DNA from: CAVQMB01 sp963713445
GTDB lineage: Bacteria; Pseudomonadota; Gammaproteobacteria; Competibacterales; Competibacteraceae
Reading direction: 5' to 3'
NCBI GenBank assembly: GCA_963713445.1
Contig: CAVQMB010000002.1
Coordinates: 1-64,000 of the forward strand
DNA: 64,000 nt
Position numbers and translations under genes: made by a program. The stretch's first letter is position 1. Each line of letters opens with the position of its first letter. The notes beneath the pieces are model-generated. The model had not been told where the DNA came from, did not search any database, and saw only the letters and a program-made list of their open reading frames with translations. This document shows positions 1 through 8,587 of this stretch, piece by piece.

Positions 1-16
1 AGCCCTCATCCTCAGC
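1..16 (+). repeat. Putative left terminal inverted repeat of the IS1595-type element
   Basis: The first 16 bases match the reverse complement of 1041-1056 at 12 of 16 positions, including the shared blocks AGCCC and CTCAGC. The element may begin before the window, so the true outer end cannot be seen. Confidence 0.35.
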
Positions 17-17
17 C

Positions 18-974
18 CTAAAAATTGCTTGCCAAGCGCAATCGCCGCTCCGGGCAAGGCGCACACAGCATTATCGCCCGTGCCAGTCGCGGCAGCATCG
101 CGGCCAAGCGAAATCGGCGGTTGAATCGATAAGCCGCCTCGGCCAGATAGCGCCGCGCGTACTTGGCCTGTTTGAAGGCGTGGTAACGTCCGCTGATCGC
201 GCGCTTGAGGTTACCCAGTACGATATTGACCCAGCGCGCACCGCTCACCTCGGTCGCCGCGCGCCCGCCGCCGGTTTTGAGCACCGTATGGGCATGACCC
301 GCCTCAACGACGCGGCCAAAGCAGGCCAGTCCGTCGGAGTAGACCTCCGCCGGAGCCGCCAGACGCCGTTGTACCCAATCGTTGAGCGAGGCGTTGTCGA
401 ACGCGCGAACCGGCTCGATCACCGCGAAGCGGGGGTGTTGCAGGTCAGCGTCGGTCTCCACCGCCACCACGAACGGTTGCTTGTTCTCCGAGCCCCGGCC
501 GCGCTTGCCGCCGTTACGCTCGCCACCGAGGTAGGCGTCATCGATCTGTATAAAGCCTTCGAGACGACGTGTGCGTTCCCGTTCCTGCATCGCCTGCATC
601 ACCTTGTGCTTGATCCGCCAGGCGGCCTTGTAGTTAATCCCGAGGTGGCGCATCAACTCCAGCGCCGAGAGGTTGGTCTTGGTCGTGGTCAACAGATACA
701 GCGCCAGATACCAGGTCGTCAACGGCAGCTTGGTGCCGGCCATCAAGGTGCCACTGATCAGCGTGCTCTGGTGTCGGCACGAGCGGCATTGGTAATACAC
801 CCGCCCGCCACGCCGAAACCGCGAGCGCGGCCGCTGGCCACACCTCGGGCAACGAAAGCCGTGCGGCCAGCGCGTCTTGTACAGGGCGCGGTAACATTTG
901 GCTTCGGTGCCATAGCGTTCAATGAAACCCGCCATCGACAGGCCGGGTTGAAACTGGACGGGGTTGATAGCCAT
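18..974 (-). CDS. IS1595-family (ISXO2-like) transposase
   Basis: This is a transposase for a cut-and-paste element. The N-terminal third has a zinc ribbon with two Cys pairs (CPRCG near residue 42 and CRSC near residue 63). A helix-turn-helix stretch follows, then an ISXO2-like catalytic domain that begins at IQIDDAYLGGE, the first Asp of the usual DDE/DDN triad. About 318 residues is normal for the family. I start it at MAINPVQFQP; an in-frame extension of 17 residues upstream looks non-coding. The frame is intact, unlike the other two transposases nearby, so this copy may be active. It borders a decayed integrated element on its right. The family assignment rests on domain order and motifs recalled, not on a search. 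Confidence 0.85.
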   Translation of the reverse strand: MAINPVQFQPGLSMAGFIERYGTEAKCYRALYKTRWPHGFRCPRCGQRPRSRFRRGGRVYYQCRSCRHQSTLISGTLMAGTKLPLTTWYLALYLLTTTKTNLSALELMRHLGINYKAAWRIKHKVMQAMQERERTRRLEGFIQIDDAYLGGERNGGKRGRGSENKQPFVVAVETDADLQHPRFAVIEPVRAFDNASLNDWVQRRLAAPAEVYSDGLACFGRVVEAGHAHTVLKTGGGRAATEVSGARWVNIVLGNLKRAISGRYHAFKQAKYARRYLAEAAYRFNRRFRLAAMLPRLARAIMLCAPCPERRLRLASNF

Positions 975-1040
975 GCTCGCGATCCTCGGTGAACGTGGCC
1001 TCATTGTCCCATCGTGCTGTCTCAAAACATGAGACTGGCC

Positions 1041-1056
1041 GCTGAGCTTCGGGGCT
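1041..1056 (-). repeat. Putative right terminal inverted repeat of the IS1595-type element
   Basis: This is the partner of bases 1-16 (12 of 16 matches). It lies about 65 bases upstream of the transposase start, which is where an element end is expected. No target duplication can be tested because the left flank is outside the window. Confidence 0.35.
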
Positions 1057-1130
1057 AATCAGGAACCATTAAAAGTTGCGCGGCGAAAACGACTCGACTT
1101 TTGCGCGACGAGAAGTAACTCGCGTCGCAT

Positions 1131-1160
1131 TATTTCCGGCGTGGTAAACAGCCGGAAATA
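1131..1160 (+). promoter_or_regulatory. Perfect 10-bp inverted repeat just upstream of the AlpA-like gene
   Basis: The arms TATTTCCGGC (1131-1140) and GCCGGAAATA (1151-1160) are perfectly complementary with a 10-base spacer. The dyad ends 3 bases before the ATG of the AlpA-like gene at 1164, so it would sit over its ribosome-binding site. An autoregulatory operator or translational hairpin is inference. Confidence 0.4.
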
Positions 1161-1163
1161 CCG

Positions 1164-1386
1164 ATGAGCAAACATTACCTTACGCGCTCCGAGGCCGCAG
1201 AATACGTAACTTCTCGGCCTACCTCTAAAAAAAACTACCCTCCAGAAGTGGGCAACCACAGGCGGCGGACCCAAGTACCGAAAGTTTGGGTCGAGAGCCG
1301 TTTACGATCGTGAAGAGCTTGACGCGTGGCTGAAAGCAAAGCTGGGCCAATCAGTAACGTCTACAAGCACGCCGGAGGCGGCGTAA
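1164..1386 (+). pseudogene. AlpA/excisionase-like winged-helix DNA-binding protein, frameshifted
   Basis: The start reads MSKHYLTRSEAAEYV, a typical AlpA/HTH_17 opening used by excisionases and prophage regulators. The rest of the family pattern (LQKWATTGGGPKYRKFGSR, then VYDREELDAWLKAKL) continues in the +1 frame to a stop at 1384-1386. The two halves join if one base is removed from the run of eight A at 1227-1234, giving a protein of about 73 residues. It would act as a small DNA-binding regulator or directionality factor of the integrated element whose replication genes follow at once. The break is at a homopolymer, so sequencing error, slippage or a real mutation are all open. Confidence 0.7.
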
Positions 1387-1388
1387 CG

Positions 1389-1891
1389 ATGGCTAAAAGC
1401 AACAACGCCCGCCCCGCTGGCGACGGGAACGGGCGCCGAAATTACACCTCACGACTCCTAGTATACCACGCCCCAACAGGCGACACCTGGCTGTCTCGCT
1501 TGGAGGCCGTGAAAGGCAGACTGGCCCTAGCCGCTGGATCGCGCGGTGCTCGGCCCACGACGACAAAAACCCATCACTCAGCGTCCGGCTGACCGAAGAC
1601 GGCCGCTGGTTAATCCATTGCTTCGCCGGATGCGGCGCGGCAGATGTTGTTGCGGCAGTCGGCATGGAACTCTCCGACCTTTTCCCGGAACGGCTTGCGG
1701 CGGACTACAAACGGCACTCCGGCCGCTGGGTACTGCCGCCGACCGACGTGTTGCGGGCCGTGCACAACGAGGCCCTGGTCATCGCGATCTGGGCACAGGA
1801 TTTCGCCGCGCAGCGCTGCCCCGACCCGGACCGCCTGTTGCTGGCGGCCGCCCGAGTCCTCGCTGCCACCGATCTTGGGCTTCGGTCATGA
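1389..1891 (+). pseudogene. CHC2 zinc-finger primase fragment of an integrated element, frameshifted
   Basis: The gene starts 2 bases after the AlpA-like stop with MAKSNNARPAGDGNGRR and reaches RLEAVK in that frame. Near 1520 it must drop one base to continue as WIARCSAHDDKNPSLSVRL and GRWLIHCFAGCGAADVV. This is the characteristic DNA primase CHC2 zinc-binding pattern (C-x2-H ... C-x2-C) of phage and mobilisable-element primases. It ends with a TCATGA overlap into the next gene, as in an operon. Only the zinc-finger part and a short tail are present; no TOPRIM motif is visible, so the catalytic part is missing or was always carried by another protein. Confidence 0.65.
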
Positions 1892-3431
1892 AACGCCACT
1901 GGGCCGAACACGACGCAAGCGTCGACCGCGGCCGCGATTGGCTCGATTCGCGATCGGCTCGTCGTCAGACCAAAACAGGCACTGCACTCCTAGGGGATCC
2001 GCCCTCAGACATTGACGACTTGACGCCGCCGCCGCGTGCCCGACATCGATGGCATGCTGCTTGGGATTATCGGCGACATCGCCAGGGCTGCCGCCGACGG
2101 CCGGGAGGTCAATCCGTTGGCCGTCGCGTTGGCAACAATGTCGTGGCTTTCGGCCGAGGTCGGGCCGGATATTTATCTTTCCATCGGCGATACCCACCAC
2201 AGTGCGCGCCTGTATACGTTCACACATAGGGCGTTCCGCCAGAGGAGGGAAAGGCGAAGCCAGAGGGCTGGTCACTCGGCTCCGCCGTCGAATCTTATTA
2301 CGGTGGCCCGATCTATTGGGACAGACTCATACCGGCGGGCTATCCAGCCGCGAGGGAGTCGTTGGGCTGGTGCACGATGGCCACGGGGACGGCGACAGCG
2401 AGGTCGAGCCTGTTGACGATAAGCGGTTATGGATTGTCGAAGCGGAATTCGCAAATGTCATGGCCCAGGGGAAACGCGAGGGCAACACCCTACTCCCGGC
2501 GCTGAGAGACGTGTGGGATGGCGGCAGCATCAAGCCCTTGACCAAGGGAAAAGGGCTGTGGTCTACCGACCCGCACATCGCGATTCACGGCAACATCACA
2601 CCGGGCGAACTGCGGGATCGGCTACAGAAGCGCGAGGTCCTTGGTGGGACATTTAACAGATTTATTTGGTGTTGGGCCGAGCGGACCAGCCTAGTAGCGC
2701 TACCGCCGCCCACGGATGACAGTACGGTCACTGCCCTGGCCGAGAGGATTGCGCAGGCACTACGATTTGCTTGCGGCCGTTACCCGACTAGCCGAGAGTC
2801 TAGGCGTGCCGAGTTGGACGCGGAGGCGGCCGATTTTTATACCTCCGTTTACGGCGAGCTCCGGGCACCGCACCCGGCGGGAGAGCTGGTCGCCGCTGCT
2901 ACCGAGCGTTCTGCGCCGATATGTTTAAGGGTCGCGTTGCTGCACGCAATTTTGCACCACTCGCTCACTATCACCCGCCAGCACGTCGAGGTCGGCTATC
3001 GGTGGGCGATGTATTCCCGCGACACGACAGCCTATGTGCTGGATACGCTGGCCGGCGAAGCTCGCAACACGGAAGCGGAGACAAAACTAATCGCGTTTCT
3101 GCGCGAACGCCCAAAGCACGACGCCGACCGACGCACCCTGACCAGGGAGTGCTTTAAAGGCCATGTCTCGGGCGAGGCGCTCGACCGAGTGCTGCGCCCC
3201 CTGCTCGATGATGGCCTTATCATCCGCCGAGAGGAAGAGCTCAAGGCTGGCGGGCGGAAACGCATCGTCTACCAGCTCGCGAACAATGCGAACTCTGCGA
3301 ACAATCAGTCGCAGAGCGGTTTGGCGAGGTTCGCAGTGGGTGCGAACAATGCGAACTATGATGCGGTCGCAGCCCACACGCAGAAGCCTGACGACACGCC
3401 ACCCAGCCCAGCTTGGGAGACAACCCTGTGA
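1888..3431 (+). pseudogene. DUF3987 helicase/primase-associated protein, frameshifted
   Basis: Three successive frames together give a DUF3987-type protein. The opening frame from the ATG at 1888 is poorly conserved. A second frame from about 2033 reads PDIDGMLLGIIGDIARA and LSAEVGPDIYLSIGDTHH. A third frame from about 2216 runs open to 3431 with the family P-loop-like IGRSARGGKGEARG, then SSREGVVGLVHDG, DDKRLWIVEAEFANVM and HIAIHGNITPGELRDRL. The last 1.2 kb is uninterrupted and well conserved, so decay is recent or the shifts are sequence errors. DUF3987 proteins sit with primases in satellite phages and integrative elements, which agrees with the upstream gene. The C-terminal 40 residues are Asn-rich low complexity. 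Confidence 0.7.
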
Positions 3432-3787
3432 CCCTCGCCACCCTGCTGGACGAGGCCGAGCGGCACGCTGCCAGGCTGGAGGTAGTAGCCGGCGAGGTGA
3501 AAATCACCGCACCGGCACCACTACCTGCTGACCTACTGGAGCGTCTCCGCGGCCGCAAGGCCGAGCTGCTGGCGCTACTCGGGACGAACGACTCCCACCC
3601 TTTTCCAACCGGTCCTTGCGCATACTGCGGCTACCTATCGTGGTGGGCTGATAGGTCAACGTGGCGCTGCCGGCGCTGCTCGCCACCGAGCGACGACAAC
3701 CTGGCCCACTGCGAAAGCTATGTTGCTAACCCCAGCGACCCGCCACAGCAGCCCCTCATTGCCGCTGTTCCCGGTCCGGTTCAGTGA
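3428..3787 (+). CDS. Small TubC-docking-like zinc-ribbon protein of the integrated element
   Basis: The GTG start overlaps the DUF3987 stop (GTGA), which shows translational coupling. The first 45 residues (TLLDEAERHAARLEVVAGEV, then PLPADLLERLRGRKAELLALL) match the TubC N-terminal docking-domain-like proteins often coded beside element primases. A zinc ribbon follows (CAYCGY near residue 62, CRRC near residue 78). The product is about 119 residues. Its function is not known; it may bind a partner replication protein. It is the last recognisable gene of the integrated element, and no integrase lies in this window. Confidence 0.55.
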   Translation: MTLATLLDEAERHAARLEVVAGEVKITAPAPLPADLLERLRGRKAELLALLGTNDSHPFPTGPCAYCGYLSWWADRSTWRCRRCSPPSDDNLAHCESYVANPSDPPQQPLIAAVPGPVQ

Positions 3788-3944
3788 CTGCCGGCACCGC
3801 CAGCGCAGTAATCCCGAACACTTGAATCCGGTTTACCCTGGGCATCGTTTCGAGCAACCCCACCTGTCACTGGTGCGACACTGGCATACACAATTGCGAC
3901 CGGTTTGAAAGTAGCTCCCTATGAGCCGGCGCGCCACTTTACTT

Positions 3945-5455
3945 GGCCATTCACCCTACTTAGTCGCCCCTGAAAAATCCCATAGATGCCGTATTAATGG
4001 GGCTTTAGGGGCTATTTAGGGTGCCAATAATGCTGGGAATGGCCATGCTTGACCCCGGTTTCTTGCAAATTGGGACCGCTTTTATGCGCCATCGTCGCAG
4101 CCCTGTGGACAGTATGGAAGCGGTGAGCCAGGACCTGTTTCGCGCCCGACTGGATCAGATCATCGATCGGCGCCACCCGTTGGCGGTATTGGCCGAGCGC
4201 ATGCCGTGGGCGGCGATCGAGTCCGAGCGCTCGGAGGTGCTGCCGCCGGCGCCGACCGGGGCCGGTCGAGCGGCGTTGCCGTTGCGCCTGATGGTGGGGT
4301 TGTTGACTCTCAAGCACGCCTTCGATGCCTCTGACGAGGAGGTGTGCACGCGCTGGTTGGAGAATCCGTACTGGCAGGTGTCCACCGGAGAGGTGGTCTT
4401 CCAGACGACATTGCCCTGTGATCCGTCCTCGCTGACGCGCTGGCGCCAGCGCTTGGGGGAAGCCGGTGTGGAGGGCCTGCTGGCTCAGACCATTGCCGCG
4501 GCCAAGGCGATGAAGGCGGTGAGCGTCGCAGAATCGAGCGGGTGGTGGTGGACACCACGGTCCAGGAGAAGGCCATCGCCTATCCGAGCGATAGTCGGTT
4601 GCTGGAGATCGCGCGCAAGAAGCGGGTGCACTGGCCAAGCGCCACGGTATTCGGCTGCGCCAAAGCGATGAACGCGAAGGACCCAAACTGCGCCGCCGGG
4701 CCGGCGGCACTGCCCATGCCCGCCCGTTCCGGCGACTACGCCGGGTGCTCAGGCGCCAGCGTACCGTGCTCGGTCGGGTGCTGCGCGACCTCGAGCGCAA
4801 GGCCGATGCCGCGACCGGCCACGCCCTCGAGCCTTGGATGCAGCGGGCCTGGCGCTTGGTTCACCAACGGCCCCGGGACAAAGGCAAGCTTTATGCGCTG
4901 CATGCCCCCGAGGTGGAGTGCCTGTCCAAAGGCAAAGCGCGCCAGCGCTACGAGTTCGGGGTCAAAGTGGGCTGGCGGTAGCGCCGGGGGCCTGATCGTC
5001 GGCGCGCGCAGCTTCCCCGGCAATCCCTACGATGGCGACACCCTGGCCGAGCAGCTCGAACAAGTTGAGATCCTCACCGGGCACCGCCCCCATACCGCGC
5101 TGGTCGACCTCGGCTACCGCGCCCGCGAGGTCGACGGCGTCGATATCCTCCATCGCGGCAAGGCGAAGCACCTCACTCGGCGCCAACGGCGCTGGCTCAG
5201 ACGTCGCCAGAGCATCGAGCCCATCATCGGGCACACCAAGGACGACTGTCGGTTGCGGCGTTGTCATCTCAAAGGCGCGTTGGGCGATGCGCTGCATGCG
5301 GTGCTGTGCGCCGCCGGCTACAACCTGCGCTGGCTGCTGCGTTGGATCGCAGCTTTTTTGGCCTCGATTTTACTGCGCTTGCTGGGCCTGCGGCACTCAG
5401 CCCCAGCCGTGCCCGCTTAGAACCACCGGAAACCGGAAAACTCGACCGAATGGCC
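3945..5455 (+). mobile_element. Probable IS5-type insertion sequence, approximate limits
   Basis: The octamer GGCCATTC at 3945-3952 recurs inverted at 5448-5455, enclosing the broken transposase with sensible flanks (about 1.5 kb). The match does not extend well beyond eight bases and no flanking duplication is evident, so the limits are tentative. The 230 bases between 3788 and 4020 hold no gene. Confidence 0.3.
4021..5420 (+). pseudogene. IS5-superfamily transposase, multiply frameshifted
   Basis: The conserved parts occur in order but in different frames. MRHRRSPVDSMEAVSQDLF and LRLMVGLLTLKHAFDASDEE are in the first frame to about 4530. VVVDTTVQEKAIAYPSDSRL (first catalytic Asp) is in a second frame. 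LRRQRTVLGRVLRDLERKAD and the KGKARQRYEFGVKVG block lie in a third frame (about 4631-4980). GGLIVGARSFPGNPYDGDTL, RHTKDD-like IEPIIGHTKDDCRLRRCHLK and the C-terminus return to the second frame. The reconstructed length of about 450 residues is normal for this IS5/IS1182-like group. With at least three shifts it cannot make a full product as written. A GTG start at 4021 is possible but ATG at 4084 fits the family better. Confidence 0.75.
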
Positions 5456-5630
5456 CCACCTAGCATCTACCCGAACGCACCGGCAAGGCGTGATGAACAC
5501 CGCCCAACATCACCGGCACAGGCTACCTGGAAGGTCCAAAATCAATTGTTCAGGGACGACTCAGGAGGCTATGTTGACTTGGTATGTTGATCGGTTACCC
5601 TGATGTCATCCAACGGCAACGGGGTTGAGC

Positions 5631-6465
5631 ATGGATCAACGCAGCTACCAGCGCCTGTTGGCGCAGCTCGAGGGGCTGACGCCCCAGCAGGCGGCGGAAC
5701 TGGGCGAGCGGCTGCAGCGCCAGCAGGCGCAGCGCGACACCTGGCGGGTGGTGGAGCAGCGCTTGCAGGCGCACGCTGCCTGCCCGCACTGTGAGGGCGA
5801 GGAGATCGTGAAATTCGGCCACTCGGGTGCCAGCCAGCGCTATCGGTGCAAAGGCTGTGGCAAGACCTTTACCGCCCTGACGGGCACACCCTTCGTACGC
5901 TTGCGCGACAAGGACAAGCTTCTGGCCAATGCCGCCTGTATGGCTGAGGGCTTGTCGATTCGCAAGACCGCCGCCAAGCTGGGTATCTCGGTCAAGCAGG
6001 CGTTTCGCTGGCGGCATCGGTTTCTGAGCTATCTCAGCGAGCAGCAACCGGCGGCCATGACCGGTGTGGTGGAAGCCGACGAGACCTTCTTCCCCCTGTC
6101 GTTCAAAGGCCAGCGCCAGGGGCTGCCACGCCCGCCCAAGAAGCGCGGCGGTAAGCCCAAGCGCAAGGCCGATGACGATGATGACGCCGACGCCGACGCC
6201 GACGCCGCCGGGGCCATAGATATCGAGTCCGGCTCGTTCGTGGCCTGCTCACCATGGCCCCGGCGGAAAAGGCGAATGGCCTATCCAAAACGTCAATGCT
6301 GACCACCATCGATTGAAAGACTGGATGCTGCGCTTCCACGGAGTCGCGACCAAGTACCTGCCCAACTACCTGGACTGGCGCCAACTGCTCGACCGCTTCC
6401 ACGATGCCGTAACCCCGCAGCAGTTCCTGTACCACGCCTTACGGAAATATTACGTCAACGTGTAA
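5631..6465 (+). pseudogene. IS1595-family transposase with catalytic core deleted
   Basis: The N-terminus is normal: a zinc ribbon (CPHCEGEE near residue 47, CKGCGKTF near residue 71), a helix-turn-helix (TAAKLGISVKQAFRWRHRF) and the first catalytic acidic motif VVEADETFF. A lysine-rich linker and an Asp/Ala run follow. From about 6235 the frame loses homology and stops at 6302. The true C-terminus (NADHHRLKDWMLRFHGVATK, then YLPNYLDWRQLLD) is present to 6465 in a different frame. Roughly 100 residues containing the rest of the DDE core are missing. The copy is therefore dead but could be moved in trans, since both ends persist. Confidence 0.8.
6183..6206 (+). repeat. Hexanucleotide repeat (GACGCC)x4
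   Basis: Four exact copies of GACGCC extend a GAT/GAC run in the transposase linker and encode alternating Asp-Ala. It lies just upstream of the internal deletion and may have helped cause it; that link is inference. Confidence 0.85.
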
Positions 6466-6502
6466 CGTCAACATAGCCGGCTCAGGATGACTCCGCCGTA
6501 TC

Positions 6503-7456
6503 ATGAAAAGCAAAAAGCAGAGAATACTGGCTAGTATAGTTTTGTATTTTCCAAAACAGGAGGTCTTTAGCAACATATGGGCCGCCGCGATTCAAGTTGA
6601 TCACTTGCTTATTATAAACAACACGCCCGGAACCAGTATCGAGAATGCAATGAAGGAGCTGCCTCCCAATGCGACCATAATACAACTCAACAAAAACATT
6701 GGCATAGGGGCGGCTTTAAATCTAGCATTAGGATATGCTGATTTAAATGATTTTCAATGGTTACTTACTTTAGACCAAGATTCACATGTGAGATATAATC
6801 ATGTAAATAAAATGATGTCCGTTGATTCTAATAAAGAAAACACTTTGTCAATTGCACAACTAACCCCACTGCATAAATTAAATGATGGTAGCATTATAAG
6901 TCATGCGTCAAATAAGAGATCCAATAAAGTTTTTTGTATAGTAAAAGAATCAATGACGTCAGGTAGCTTAGTGAACGTTGGCATTGCATTGTCAGTCGGT
7001 GGGTTTGATGAAGCTCTTTTCATCGACTATGTTGATATTGATTTTTGCTTTCGTCTTAGAAAATTCGGCTATGTGTCGGTTGAGGTAGATGGTGTGGTAA
7101 TGGATCATGAACTGGGTAATCCTGGGCCGAGGCGGCGTTTTCTCTGGAAAAAAAATGTTTATATTGCAAACTATCCGGCATCTCGTGTGTTCTATCAAAC
7201 TAGAAATAGAATTATAGTGATAAAGCGATATTTCTTAAGTGAACCAACTTATTTGATTCAGAACATCGTTAAACTGCCTCTGGTTCCCATTAAAATATTG
7301 CTTTTTGAGACAGATCGACTTTTAAAGCTACGAGCATTTTTAGTGGGCTTATTCTATGGCTGTGTCACGTCAGCTACGTTTTCGGCCAGTAATCTATCGA
7401 AAAGCGCCCTTGAACTGGGTGATAGATCACTCCATCAAGGCGACTACCTATGCTAG
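6503..7456 (+). CDS. Glycosyltransferase family 2, rhamnosyltransferase-like
   Basis: The protein would transfer a sugar, probably rhamnose, from a nucleotide donor in O-antigen or capsule assembly at the inner face of the membrane. It opens as GT2 rhamnosyltransferases do (ILASIVLYFPKQEVFSNIW). LLIINNTPG and NKNIGIGAALNLAL precede the DxD-like metal site TLDQDSH at about residue 95. ESMTSGSLVNV and the acceptor-side acidic motif FIDYVDIDFCFRL follow. At 317 residues it is full length. The composition is clearly AT-richer than the rest of the window, a sign of transfer. Its upstream region was cut by the IS1595-type insertion 16 bases before the ATG, so native transcription is probably lost. 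Confidence 0.85.
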   Translation: MKSKKQRILASIVLYFPKQEVFSNIWAAAIQVDHLLIINNTPGTSIENAMKELPPNATIIQLNKNIGIGAALNLALGYADLNDFQWLLTLDQDSHVRYNHVNKMMSVDSNKENTLSIAQLTPLHKLNDGSIISHASNKRSNKVFCIVKESMTSGSLVNVGIALSVGGFDEALFIDYVDIDFCFRLRKFGYVSVEVDGVVMDHELGNPGPRRRFLWKKNVYIANYPASRVFYQTRNRIIVIKRYFLSEPTYLIQNIVKLPLVPIKILLFETDRLLKLRAFLVGLFYGCVTSATFSASNLSKSALELGDRSLHQGDYLC

Positions 7457-7792
7457 GAAACGCTGAAATAATGCATCCGGGCCATTTCGCCGTGGGGTCG
7501 CAGCTAGGATAATGTCGGCACACAGTCCGGTAGCGAGAACGGCAGCGATGCAGCTGAGTTTTTCTGAACTTGAATACGCGGCGAAGAAGAAGGTGACCCG
7601 GCGCGATCGGTTTCTGGCGGAACTGGAGGCGATCACGCCGGGTGAAACGTGGACCTGACACCGGCCTCCGACAACACCACGTCATCCGGCTGTCAAGACT
7701 GTCGATTCTGGGGCGCTTACACTACTTTTATCCTGACAGGGAGGGGTGTCGGGATTTGTTGATTCACCCTGAGAGGGGGGCTGAAAGGAAGT
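7457..7792. other. Intergenic scar with an IS5 remnant
   Basis: Apart from the 36-codon IS5 fragment, the stretch holds no gene I can support. It marks the junction between convergent glycosyltransferase and ABC exporter genes. The GC content here is higher than in the AT-rich genes on both sides. Confidence 0.6.
7548..7658 (+). pseudogene. IS5-family transposase, N-terminal fragment
   Basis: The 36-codon piece reads MQLSFSELEYAAKKKVTRRD and then RFLAELEAITP, the usual opening of an IS5-group transposase, then diverges and stops. Bases from about 7457 upstream may be the matching IS left end, because they directly follow the glycosyltransferase stop. No other part of the element is present. 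Confidence 0.65.
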
Positions 7793-8512
7793 TTAAAGGG
7801 CACTCGTTAGTCCTTCATCTATAATTTTTCCGTGTTCGAGTTTAATATATCGCGTACAAAAATTGGCAACTTGCTCCTGGGAATGAGATACAAAGAGTAA
7901 TGTCATTCCCTTATCACGTAGTGTTTTGATTCTGTGTAAGCATTTTTTTTGAAAATCACTATCGCCAACAGAAAGGATTTCGTCAGCCAATAGAATTTCA
8001 GGGTCCAGATGGATTGCAACTGAAAAGCCTAAGCGCGCATACATTCCAGAAGAATAGTTTTTGACCGGTTCGTGAATGAATTCACCAAGTTCAGAGAATT
8101 CGACTATCTCAGAATACATTTCTGAGATTTTCTTGTTCTTTAGACCAAATAGGCTGGCATTAAGATAAATGTTTTCCGATCCAGTTAATTCGGGACTGAA
8201 GCCGACACCCAGAGCAATCATTGGAACCAAACGTCCATTCGTATAAATTTCCCCCGAACTAAGTGGATATACTCCGGCAATCATAGATAAAAGCGTACTT
8301 TTACCAGACCCATTATGTCCCATTAGTCCCACTGCATCACCACGGGAAACACTAAATGAAACATTGTCTATTGCCCGGAAGCAGTGGCGTTGAACTCGCC
8401 AACGCTTGTTAAATAGACCCACAAGACGTTTCTTCAGCGAATCTTGTGAATTGTAATGAAGACTAAAGTTCTTCGTTACACGGTTACATACTATGGCATA
8501 ATCTTTTTTCAT
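7793..8512 (-). CDS. wzt: Polysaccharide ABC exporter ATP-binding protein (Wzt/KpsT-like)
   Basis: This is the ATPase that drives export of an undecaprenol-linked O-antigen or a capsule across the inner membrane. It has Walker A GHNGSGKST near residue 67, the signature NYSSGMYARLGFS, Walker B ILLADEILSVGD and the switch His in FVSHS. The phrase RLVPMIALGVGFSPELTG is characteristic of Wzt-type ATPases. At 239 residues it lacks the C-terminal carbohydrate-binding domain of E. coli O9a Wzt, so export should not need terminal-sugar recognition by this protein. It lies 75 bases downstream of the permease and is AT-rich like it. Confidence 0.9.
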   Translation of the reverse strand: MKKDYAIVCNRVTKNFSLHYNSQDSLKKRLVGLFNKRWRVQRHCFRAIDNVSFSVSRGDAVGLMGHNGSGKSTLLSMIAGVYPLSSGEIYTNGRLVPMIALGVGFSPELTGSENIYLNASLFGLKNKKISEMYSEIVEFSELGEFIHEPVKNYSSGMYARLGFSVAIHLDPEILLADEILSVGDSDFQKKCLHRIKTLRDKGMTLLFVSHSQEQVANFCTRYIKLEHGKIIDEGLTSAL

Positions 8513-8587
8513 CTCGGATCGTGCTTATATACTATGTTGCTGACATCAGCGATATTTTGATATCTATATAACATTTGTTTTACCATT

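Larger units (their letters stand above)
5566..6478 (+). mobile_element. IS1595-family element (ISSod11-like) with internal deletion
   Basis: Perfect 12-base inverted ends GGCTATGTTGAC (5567-5578) and GTCAACATAGCC (6467-6478) bracket the element. The flanks GACTCAGG (5558-5565) and GGCTCAGG (6479-6486) agree at 7 of 8 positions, which fits the 8-bp target duplication of the IS1595 family. At about 0.9 kb it is shorter than a complete element because the middle of the transposase is missing. Its right end is 16 bases from the start of the glycosyltransferase gene. Confidence 0.75.

Noticed and set aside
180..992. Long open frame on the plus strand antisense to the IS1595 transposase
   Set aside because: It is a shadow of the real gene; no family motifs, and the residue use is Arg/Ala/Pro-rich as expected of antisense frames in GC-rich DNA.
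1059..1274. Minus-strand 71-codon frame
   Set aside because: Antisense to the AlpA-like gene, whose motifs are specific.
6183..6206. Short tandem GACGCC repeat considered as a CRISPR or minisatellite
   Set aside because: Units are adjacent with no spacers and lie in the coding linker of a transposase.
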